The notes under the pieces are model-generated. The model did no database searches. It saw only the letters and a program-made list of their open reading frames with translations, and was not told the DNA's origin. The position numbers and the translations under genes were made by a program. Shown piece after piece: positions 51,825 to 58,505 of a stretch of DNA of 64,000 nt (within the stretch, counting starts at the first letter, position 1; each line of letters begins with the position of its first letter). The stretch comes from an uncultured Burkholderiales bacterium. GTDB taxonomy: Bacteria > Pseudomonadota > Gammaproteobacteria > Burkholderiales > Burkholderiaceae_C. The stretch is from assembly GCA_943908475.1 (NCBI GenBank), contig CALTTG010000009.1:1-64000 (forward strand), given 5' to 3'.

Positions 51825-52727
51825 ATGAACTACCCCACGCTTGAAGACGTCATTGGCAAGACCCCCTTGGTGCGCCTGCAGCGCATTCCCGGGCAAGACA
51901 ACCACGACCGTGGCAACGTGATCCTGGCCAAGCTGGAAGGCAACAACCCGGCTGGCTCCGTCAAAGACCGACCTGCCATCAGCATGATTCGCCGCGCCGA
52001 AGAGCGCGGTGACATCCGCCCTGGTGACACCCTCATTGAAGCCACATCGGGCAATACAGGCATCGCCTTGGCCATGGCGGCCGCCATTCGCGGCTATCGC
52101 ATGGTTCTGATCATGCCCGAAGACCTGTCCATCGAACGTGCCCAGACCATGAAGGCCTTCGGCGCCGAACTCATCCTCACGCCCAAGAGCGGTGGCATGG
52201 AGTACGCCCGCGACTTGGCCGATCAAATGGTTCGCGAGGGCAAAGGCGTGGTGCTCGATCAGTTCGCCAACGGCGACAACCCCCGCGTTCATTTCGAGAC
52301 CACCGGACCGGAAATCTGGGCGGACACGCAGGGACGCGTCACCCATTTCGTGAGTGCCATGGGCACCACCGGCACCATCACGGGCACGTCGAAGTTCCTC
52401 AAGGCACAGAACCCTGAGGTCCGCATCGTGGGCGCACAGCCTCAGGAAGGCTCCCGCATCCCTGGCATTCGCAAGTGGCCGGAAGCGTATTTGCCCAAGA
52501 TCTACGACCCCAGCCGGGTGGATGAACTCATCTACGTCAGTCAGGCCGATGCCGAAGACATGGCCCGTCGACTGGCGCGCGAGGAGGGCCTGTTCTGTGG
52601 CATCTCTGCGGCTGGGGCCTGCTGGGCCGCATTGCAATTGGCGCGCACGCAGCGCAATGCCACCATCGTCTTCATCGTGTGTGATCGGGGCGACCGCTAC
52701 CTGTCCACCGGCGTGTTTCCGGCCTGA
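51825..52727 (+). CDS. cysM: Cysteine synthase B (O-acetylserine sulfhydrylase B)
   Basis: 300 aa, PLP fold type II. PLP-binding Lys47 is in 'NPAGSVKDRPA'; the substrate loop is 'EATSGNTGIALA', and the phosphate-binding loop lies in 'SAMGTTGTITG'. CysM makes cysteine from O-acetylserine and sulfide or thiosulfate. The ATG at 51825 ('MNYPTLEDVIGKTPLV') is the natural start; the frame runs open back across the tRNA, but that part is not coding. A TusA-family gene follows after 37 bases. Confidence 0.96.
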   Translation: MNYPTLEDVIGKTPLVRLQRIPGQDNHDRGNVILAKLEGNNPAGSVKDRPAISMIRRAEERGDIRPGDTLIEATSGNTGIALAMAAAIRGYRMVLIMPEDLSIERAQTMKAFGAELILTPKSGGMEYARDLADQMVREGKGVVLDQFANGDNPRVHFETTGPEIWADTQGRVTHFVSAMGTTGTITGTSKFLKAQNPEVRIVGAQPQEGSRIPGIRKWPEAYLPKIYDPSRVDELIYVSQADAEDMARRLAREEGLFCGISAAGACWAALQLARTQRNATIVFIVCDRGDRYLSTGVFPA

Positions 52728-52764
52728 TCCGGCGCGCTACACCATCAGACTAGGGAACTCTCAC

Positions 52765-53004
52765 ATGGACTTCCACAAGGAAATCGACGCCCGGGGCCTG
52801 ACCTGTCCCTTGCCCATCTTGCGGGCCAAAAAGGCGCTGTCCGACATGCAGACCGGCGAGGTGCTCAAGGTGTTGGCCACCGACCCGGGTTCGGTGCGTG
52901 ACTTCCAGGCGTTTGCCCGTCAAACCGGCAACGAACTGGTCGACCAGCAAACCGGCCAGGCCGATGGCCGGGACGAGTTCATCCACCTCTTGCGTCGCCG
53001 CTGA
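52765..53004 (+). CDS. TusA-family sulfur carrier protein
   Basis: 79 aa, full length for the family. The conserved 'DARGLTCPLPIL' has the sulfur-carrying Cys14 in the C-P-x-P motif. TusA-like proteins shuttle persulfide sulfur for tRNA thiolation, molybdenum cofactor or sulfur oxidation. Its place after cysM suggests a sulfur-related role; the acceptor is unknown. AGGGA lies upstream of the ATG. Its stop touches the convergent ruvB stop without a gap. Confidence 0.92.
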   Translation: MDFHKEIDARGLTCPLPILRAKKALSDMQTGEVLKVLATDPGSVRDFQAFARQTGNELVDQQTGQADGRDEFIHLLRRR

Positions 53005-54087
53005 TCAGCTCAGCAAGTCCTCACCCTGGGGCGGATTCAGCCCCAGGTGACGGAACGATTGCGCTGTGGCAATGCGCCCCCGCGGCGTGCGTTGCAAAAA
53101 GCCCTGCTGAATCAAATAGGGCTCGATCACGTCTTCGATCGTGTCCCGCTCTTCGCCGATGGCTGCAGCGAGGTTGTCCAGGCCAACGGGGCCACCATCG
53201 AACCGGTGGATGATGGCTTCGAGCAGTTTGCGGTCCATCAAGTCGAAGCCCAGAGGGTCCACATCCAGCATGGACAGGGCCTTGTCGGCCATGTCTTTGG
53301 TGATGCGACCGGTGCCTTTCACCTCGGCGTAGTCGCGCACACGGCGCAGCAGCCGGTTGGCGATGCGAGGGGTGCCGCGAGAGCGCCGGGCCACTTCGAC
53401 AGCCCCCTCTGCGTCAATGGGGGCGCCCAGCAGACCTGCTGAACGGGTCACGATGCGGGTCAGTTCCTGAGGGGTGTAGAACTCCAGCCGGGCCACAATG
53501 CCAAATCGATCTCGCAAGGGATTGGTCAGCATGCCCGCGCGGGTGGTGGCGCCCACCAGCGTGAAAGGTTGCAGGTCCAGCTTGATGGATCGCGCGGCAG
53601 GGCCTTCACCAATCATGATGTCGATCTGGTAATCCTCCATGGCGGGGTAGAGGATTTCTTCCACCACCGGGCTCAGGCGATGAATTTCGTCGATGAAGAG
53701 CACATCGTTGCGCTCCAGGTTGGTGAGGATGGCGGCCAGGTCTTTGGGCTTTTCCAGCACAGGACCTGACGTCTGACGCAGGTTCACGCCCAACTCGGCT
53801 GCCACGATGTGGCTCAGGGTGGTTTTGCCCAGGCCAGGGGGACCAAACAGCAGCACGTGATCCAGCGCTTCCTGGCGTTTCTTCGCCGCGTGGATGAAGA
53901 TCTCCAGCTGCTCGCGCGCTTTGGCCTGTCCGACATACTCTTCGAGCCACTTTGGCCGCAGGGCCCGTTCCATGGCGTCTTCTTGAGGCGAGGCCACACC
54001 GGCGGTCACGACCCGTTCTGCGTCCTGCCGGGCCCGAGGAGGCGGCGCAGAGGGCAGGGGGCTGAGGTCGTCGGTCTGTATGCTCAT
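53005..54087 (-). CDS. ruvB: Holliday junction branch migration ATPase RuvB
   Basis: 360 aa. RuvB drives Holliday junction branch migration with RuvA. Walker A GPPGLGKTT, Walker B 'VLFIDEIHRL', sensor 'GATTRAG' and the C-terminal winged helix 'GFLQRTPRGRIAT' are present. The chosen ATG (54087, 'MSIQTDDLSPL') gives a slightly long N-terminus; an in-frame ATG at 54180 has no support. ruvA and ruvC are not adjacent. Confidence 0.96.
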   Translation of the reverse strand: MSIQTDDLSPLPSAPPPRARQDAERVVTAGVASPQEDAMERALRPKWLEEYVGQAKAREQLEIFIHAAKKRQEALDHVLLFGPPGLGKTTLSHIVAAELGVNLRQTSGPVLEKPKDLAAILTNLERNDVLFIDEIHRLSPVVEEILYPAMEDYQIDIMIGEGPAARSIKLDLQPFTLVGATTRAGMLTNPLRDRFGIVARLEFYTPQELTRIVTRSAGLLGAPIDAEGAVEVARRSRGTPRIANRLLRRVRDYAEVKGTGRITKDMADKALSMLDVDPLGFDLMDRKLLEAIIHRFDGGPVGLDNLAAAIGEERDTIEDVIEPYLIQQGFLQRTPRGRIATAQSFRHLGLNPPQGEDLLS

Positions 54088-54151
54088 ACAGTGATTATGC
54101 GTGCATCTCGTGTTGTTGTGCTTTGGCAACGAATTGCTGTGGAAGACCGCA

Positions 54152-54183
54152 TGTGACGGTCTTGTCACAAATCCTGTCACAAA
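54152..54183. promoter_or_regulatory. Dyad and direct repeat upstream of porin gene
   Basis: TGTGAC-N6-GTCACA (54152-54169) is a perfect dyad resembling a CRP/FNR-type site but with N8 instead of N6 between TGTGA and TCACA. TGTCACAAA is repeated at 54163-54171 and 54175-54183 (12-base period). It lies about 100 bases before the porin ATG, between the ruvB and porin starts. Confidence 0.4.
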
Positions 54184-54274
54184 GCACTGATTGAATGCAG
54201 GTCTGTCGAGAACTCGATGCCCGCCTCTGGACGGGTGCTTGATTCATCGCATTTGTTTGTATCTGGAGAACCTC

Positions 54275-55288
54275 ATGAAAAAGACCCTGGTCGCTCTGGC
54301 CGCTCTGGCCTCCGCTTCTGCTTTCGCCCAATCGTCTGTGACCCTGTATGGCGTGCTCGACGCCTCGATCGAGAACGTCAAGGGCACCAAGTCGGTGACC
54401 CAAGTGTCGTCTGACAACCTGGCGTCGTCGCGCCTGGGCTTCCGTGGTGTCGAGGACATCGGCGGCGGACTGAAGGGCAAGTTTGTTCTGGAAACCGCTG
54501 TCAAGGTGGACACGGGCGCCAATGGCGGCGGCACCACCCGCTTCTTTGACCGTGCCGCTTGGGTCAGCCTGGAAGGCGCTTACGGTGAACTGCGTCTGGG
54601 TCGTCAAGACTCGGCCATCGGCCTGCTGGCTGGCAACAGCAACATCCTGGGCTCGCAAGCCTATGACGACCTGAAGATCGCCAAGACCCTGTCGGGCGAC
54701 ACCTATCGTCGCGTGGACAACGGCATCACCTACATCCTGCCCAAGCTGGTCGATGGCCTGTCGGCTCAGCTGCAGTACACCACCCGCGCCAGCGGTTCCG
54801 AAGCCTCTGGTGATGACACCGGTCGTGCATTCGGTTTGAACGCTCAGTACGCTGCCGGTCCCCTGGGCTTGGGCCTGGGTTACATCTCGGCCAAGGAAAA
54901 CGCTTCGGGCTCGCAAGACGCTCAGGGCATCTTGGTCTACGGTTCGTACGACTTCGGTCTGGCCAAGGTCACTGCCTACTATGAGCTGGACGACAAGGAC
55001 TCGGCCGCTGAGGAAATGTCGGTGGCTGGCCTGAAGGCTGCCATCCCCTTCGCGAAGGACTTCACGCTGACCGCCGGTGTGTCTCAAGTCTCGAACTCGG
55101 CCTACACCAAGGACGCCGATGCCATGATCATCGCTGTCAAGGGTCAGTACAACCTGAGCAAGCGCACTGCTCTGTATGGCATGGTGACCTCGGTGGACAA
55201 CGACAACACTGCTTCGCTGGGCCTGGCCGCCACCGCCGCTGGCAAGAGCAGCCACGGCATCGCCTTTGGCGTCCGTCACGCCTTCTGA
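54275..55288 (+). CDS. Outer-membrane general porin
   Basis: 337 aa with a clean signal peptide (MKKTLVALAALASASAFA, cleavage before QS) and the betaproteobacterial porin pattern 'SVTLYGVLDASIE', 'SRLGFRGVEDIGGGL', 'GELRLGRQDSAIG', C-terminal 'GVRHAF'. It should form trimers for passive diffusion of small solutes. GGAGA precedes the ATG. Its T/C-ending codon choice is typical of a highly expressed gene. It is followed by its own terminator and faces another porin gene. Confidence 0.95.
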   Translation: MKKTLVALAALASASAFAQSSVTLYGVLDASIENVKGTKSVTQVSSDNLASSRLGFRGVEDIGGGLKGKFVLETAVKVDTGANGGGTTRFFDRAAWVSLEGAYGELRLGRQDSAIGLLAGNSNILGSQAYDDLKIAKTLSGDTYRRVDNGITYILPKLVDGLSAQLQYTTRASGSEASGDDTGRAFGLNAQYAAGPLGLGLGYISAKENASGSQDAQGILVYGSYDFGLAKVTAYYELDDKDSAAEEMSVAGLKAAIPFAKDFTLTAGVSQVSNSAYTKDADAMIIAVKGQYNLSKRTALYGMVTSVDNDNTASLGLAATAAGKSSHGIAFGVRHAF

Positions 55289-55327
55289 TGCGGCGCGTCC
55301 TCGCGGCGCACTGAGTCAAAACGGGTG

Positions 55328-55357
55328 AAAGCCAGGCCTTCGGGCCTGGCTTTTTTT
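55328..55357 (+). terminator. Rho-independent terminator of the plus-strand porin
   Basis: Stem GCCAGGCC / GGCCTGGC with TTCG loop (55331-55350), flanked by AAA upstream and seven T downstream. Confidence 0.95.
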
Positions 55358-55373
55358 CGTGGGCGGCTCGCCC

Positions 55374-55404
55374 CAAAAGAAAACGCCCCGCATTGCGGGG
55401 CGTT
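55374..55404 (-). terminator. Rho-independent terminator of the minus-strand porin
   Basis: Read on the minus strand: stem AACGCCCCGC / GCGGGGCGTT (55382-55404) with a 3-base loop, followed by TTTTCTTTT. It lies about 26 bases past the minus-strand porin stop. Confidence 0.88.
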
Positions 55405-55429
55405 GGCGTCAAATCAGACCGAAGTCAGA

Positions 55430-56449
55430 TCAGAACGAGTGGCGGATGCCCACGTCGAAACCGGACACGGTTTGCTGACCCTTCAGCTTGCCGCTGGTCA
55501 GGTCGGTGTATACCGCAGTGCGCTTGCTCAGGGTGTGCTCGTAGCCCACAGAGTACTTGTTGGCTTTGGTGCCAGCAGCGTTGTCGTAGTCCAGGTTGGC
55601 GTAGCCCAGCTTCACCAGGTTGGCACCCACGGGAACCGTGGCGGCCAAGATGATCGACTTCGGCGTGGTGGCGCCCTTGTCGGTCTGGGTGTAGGTCAGG
55701 CGGGGCTTGATGAAGCCGAAGTCGTAAGCGCCACCGACCATCAGCAGGGTGTCGTCGGCATTGGCGACTTCTTCAGCCTTGTCCATGGCCAGACCCAGGA
55801 ACAGAGGACCTGCGGCGTAGCTCACGTTGAAGCCGTAACGGTTCTTCGCGCCGGTGGCTTGCGCGCCGTCTTCCTTCAGGCTCACGGCCGTCATCACCGA
55901 CAGGCCGTCGATCTTCAGGTTGTAGTACAGGCCGTTGTTGATGCGTGCGCTGCGAGCCGTGTTGCCTTGCGTGGCGTTGTACAGGGCAAAGGCGTAGGTG
56001 GTGGCGCCCACTTCGGCGATGCCTTGGTTCAACCAGGGGTCTTGCAGGTATTGCAGGTAGAAGGCGGGCATGTAGTCACGACCGGCGCCGATTTCACCCA
56101 TGGGGGTCACCAGGCTCACAGCGGCCTTGTCCCAGAACTGGTTGCCGCCAGAAGTGTTGGTGGCGCCAGTGTCAGGCAGCAGGCGATGCTCCAGGCCGAA
56201 CTTGGCTTGATAGCCGCCGCCCAAGTCTTCCACGCCGCGGAAGCCCAGACGCGAACGGGTCGCCTGTGCAACGTTCACTTCTTTGTTGGTCACACCAACG
56301 CCGCCCAGAGCAGGGGCCGTGGCCGAGTCGGCACGGTTCTGCTTGACGATGCCCAGGTCGATGATGCCGTACAGCGTGACGGACGATTGGGCCATGGCGG
56401 AACCAGCGAAAGCACCCAGGGCGGCCAGAGCGATCAGAGACTTTTTCAT
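55430..56449 (-). CDS. Outer-membrane general porin
   Basis: 339 aa with signal peptide MKKSLIALAALGAFAGSAMA before QS, then 'SVTLYGIIDLGIVKQ', 'RSRLGFRGVEDLGGGYQAK' and a C-terminal 'GIRHSF'. It is clearly related to the neighbouring plus-strand porin but diverged, in particular in the middle ('YMPAFYLQYLQDPWLNQG'). GGAGA precedes the ATG. An unusual cluster of palindromes lies about 125-170 bases upstream. Confidence 0.95.
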   Translation of the reverse strand: MKKSLIALAALGAFAGSAMAQSSVTLYGIIDLGIVKQNRADSATAPALGGVGVTNKEVNVAQATRSRLGFRGVEDLGGGYQAKFGLEHRLLPDTGATNTSGGNQFWDKAAVSLVTPMGEIGAGRDYMPAFYLQYLQDPWLNQGIAEVGATTYAFALYNATQGNTARSARINNGLYYNLKIDGLSVMTAVSLKEDGAQATGAKNRYGFNVSYAAGPLFLGLAMDKAEEVANADDTLLMVGGAYDFGFIKPRLTYTQTDKGATTPKSIILAATVPVGANLVKLGYANLDYDNAAGTKANKYSVGYEHTLSKRTAVYTDLTSGKLKGQQTVSGFDVGIRHSF

Positions 56450-56572
56450 GAATGTTCTCCAGAGTTGAACGGTGGGGACAGGTTCTCCGCGCAAGGCGTC
56501 TGTCCCTGAACTCTCCGTGAAGAGTTGAGTGCATTCCACCAGACCAGGGGGGGTGTCGGTATAGGCATTTGC

Positions 56573-56618
56573 CGAAATCAGCTGATTTCGTTGCCAATGA
56601 GCAACGAAATGTTGCTCA
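56573..56618. promoter_or_regulatory. Three overlapping palindromes between porin and lysA
   Basis: Within 46 bases are CGAAATCAGCTGATTTCG (56573-56590, perfect), ATTTCGTTGC-N6-GCAACGAAAT (56585-56610, 10-bp arms) and TGAGCAAC-GAAAT-GTTGCTCA (56598-56618, 8-bp arms). Adjacent dyads share an arm, so only alternative pairings can form in RNA. None is followed by a T-run on the minus strand. They lie upstream of the minus-strand porin and 44 bases after the lysA stop. Confidence 0.6.
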
Positions 56619-56661
56619 CTTCCGACGCATTTGAGGGCGTCCGCACCACATCAGTGCGCCA

Positions 56662-57930
56662 TCAGAATGGCAGCCGTTCATCGGCGAACAGGCTGTTCAC
56701 GCTCTCCCGAGCACGGATCAAGTGGACGCGATCGCCGTCGATCAACACTTCGGCAGCCCTGCCACGAGAGTTGTAGTTGCTGGCCATGGTCATGCCGTAG
56801 GCGCCTGCCGACAGCACCGCCAGCACGTCACCGGGCTGCACCACCAAGGTTCGGTCGCGCCCCAACCAATCCCCAGATTCGCACACGGGGCCGACCACGT
56901 CCCAAGTCAGTGCGCCGCCATCCCGCACCGCGGTGTTGACAATGCCCATCCAAGCCTCGTAGAGGGCGGGGCGCATCAGGTCGTTCATGGCCGCATCGAC
57001 CACGCAAAAGTTCTTGTGCTCGCCGGGCTTGAGGAACATCACTTCGGTCAGCAACACGCCGGCGTTGCCCACCAGCGAACGCCCCGGCTCGAACATCACC
57101 TCGCGGTGACCATGCCCCCGGGCGTCGATTTTGGCCAGCAGCAGCCCAATCAGGGTTTCGGCACTGGGCGGCGTCTCGTCGGTGTAAGTGATGCCCAGGC
57201 CGCCGCCCAGGTCCAGGTGGTGAATCCGGATGCCCTTGGCTTCGATGGCCTCCACCAGGTCCAACACGCGGTCCAGTGCATCCAGGTAGGGGGCGGTGTC
57301 GGTGATTTGCGAGCCAATGTGGCAATCGATGCCCACCACCTCGATGCCTGGCAGGCTGGCGGCCCGCTCGTAGGTGGCCACGGCCAATTCGTGGGCAATG
57401 CCGAACTTGTTGCCCTTCAGTCCGGTCGAAATGTAGGGGTGCGTGCCGGCATCGACATCTGGGTTCACGCGCAAGCTGATGCGAGCGGTCAAGCCATGGG
57501 TCGACGCCACTTGAGACAGCACCTCCAACTCGGCCGTGCTCTCGACGTTGAAGCACTTCACGCCAGCGTCCATCGCCATTTTCATTTCGGCCCGGGTCTT
57601 GCCCACGCCCGAAAACACCACGTTGGCCGGATCACCACCAGCGGCCAGCACGCGCGACAGCTCGCCCGCCGAGACGATGTCAAATCCGCAGCCGGCCTTC
57701 GCGAAAGTTTGCAGCACGGCAATGTTGGAGTTCGCCTTCACCGCGTAGCACACCAGGTGTTGGCGTCCGACCAGGGCGCGCTGATACGGCGCCAGTGCGG
57801 CCAGCATGGCTTGGCGCGAATACACATACAACGGCGAACCATGCTGGGCGACCAGATCGCGCAGCTTCACGTCTTCCAGGAACAGGTCGGGGCCGCGATA
57901 GGCCAAGAAAGGGGAGCCGGGCAGCGTCAT
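56662..57930 (-). CDS. lysA: Diaminopimelate decarboxylase
   Basis: 422 aa, PLP-dependent fold type III. It makes lysine from meso-diaminopimelate. Landmarks: PLP Lys in 'CYAVKANSN', 'HIGSQITD', 'DLGGGLGITY', 'EPGRSLVGNAG', and the dimer-site Cys in 'GPVCESGD'. It is second in the lptM-lysA pair (28-base gap), a common arrangement in beta- and gammaproteobacteria. Confidence 0.97.
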   Translation of the reverse strand: MTLPGSPFLAYRGPDLFLEDVKLRDLVAQHGSPLYVYSRQAMLAALAPYQRALVGRQHLVCYAVKANSNIAVLQTFAKAGCGFDIVSAGELSRVLAAGGDPANVVFSGVGKTRAEMKMAMDAGVKCFNVESTAELEVLSQVASTHGLTARISLRVNPDVDAGTHPYISTGLKGNKFGIAHELAVATYERAASLPGIEVVGIDCHIGSQITDTAPYLDALDRVLDLVEAIEAKGIRIHHLDLGGGLGITYTDETPPSAETLIGLLLAKIDARGHGHREVMFEPGRSLVGNAGVLLTEVMFLKPGEHKNFCVVDAAMNDLMRPALYEAWMGIVNTAVRDGGALTWDVVGPVCESGDWLGRDRTLVVQPGDVLAVLSAGAYGMTMASNYNSRGRAAEVLIDGDRVHLIRARESVNSLFADERLPF

Positions 57931-57958
57931 GCGAGTGATCTCTTCGGTGAATGGGGGG

Positions 57959-58123
57959 TCAGCGTGGGGCGCCGTCGGTGGGGGCCGATGCGGTGGAGGG
58001 CGTTGGCAAGTAGAGGTTGCCTTTTTGTCCGCAGCCCGAAAGACCGCTCCACAAGATCAGTCCTGCAGAAGCGGCCAAGCAAGTTCGGACCAGGGTCCGT
58101 AAAATTGAGGTGTGCCATGTCAT
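57959..58123 (-). CDS. lptM: LptM-like small lipoprotein (LPS assembly)
   Basis: A short lipoprotein (54 aa from the chosen start) with lipobox LSGC followed by GQKGNLYLP, the hallmark of LptM (formerly YifL). LptM helps oxidative maturation of the LptDE translocon in the outer membrane. The start is uncertain: ATGs at 58123, 58132, 58147 and 58162 are in frame; I chose 58123, which avoids running into the divergent cyaY gene, though none has a clear Shine-Dalgarno. lptM is immediately upstream of lysA, as in many proteobacteria. Confidence 0.85.
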   Translation of the reverse strand: MTWHTSILRTLVRTCLAASAGLILWSGLSGCGQKGNLYLPTPSTASAPTDGAPR

Positions 58124-58145
58124 GGCGCTCATTTTAAGGAAACCC

Positions 58146-58499
58146 ATGTCTGCCGCTGCCACGCCCTCTGGTCATTCTGATGCCGATTACGATGCCGCGG
58201 CTCGCCGCGCGCTGGCTCGCATCGAATCGCGTGTGGACGAATGGCTCGATCAGGACCTGATCGACATCGACGCGGCCCGTTCCGGGGGCATGGTCACGCT
58301 GGTGCTGCCCAACCGCACGCAGCTGATCGTCAACATGCAGCCCCCCCTGCACGAGCTGTGGCTGGCCGCCCGTCAAGGCGGCTTTCATTTCCGCTATGCG
58401 GGGGGTGACCAATGGGTCGACACCCGCACAGGCGAAGACTTCTTCACCGCACTGTCTGCCAACGTCTCGGCCCAGGCGGGGCAAGCGCTGAGCTTCTGA
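58146..58499 (+). CDS. cyaY: Frataxin-family iron-sulfur protein CyaY
   Basis: 117 aa. The acidic helix 1 ('DYDAAARRALARIESRVDEW', continuing 'LDQDLIDIDAA') and the sheet segment 'QLIVNMQPPLHELWLAARQGGFHFRY' mark bacterial frataxin, which binds iron and tunes Fe-S cluster assembly through IscS. AAGGA precedes the ATG. It is divergent from lptM-lysA and convergent with mrcA, which stops six bases away. Confidence 0.94.
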   Translation: MSAAATPSGHSDADYDAAARRALARIESRVDEWLDQDLIDIDAARSGGMVTLVLPNRTQLIVNMQPPLHELWLAARQGGFHFRYAGGDQWVDTRTGEDFFTALSANVSAQAGQALSF

Positions 58500-58505
58500 C
58501 CACGG

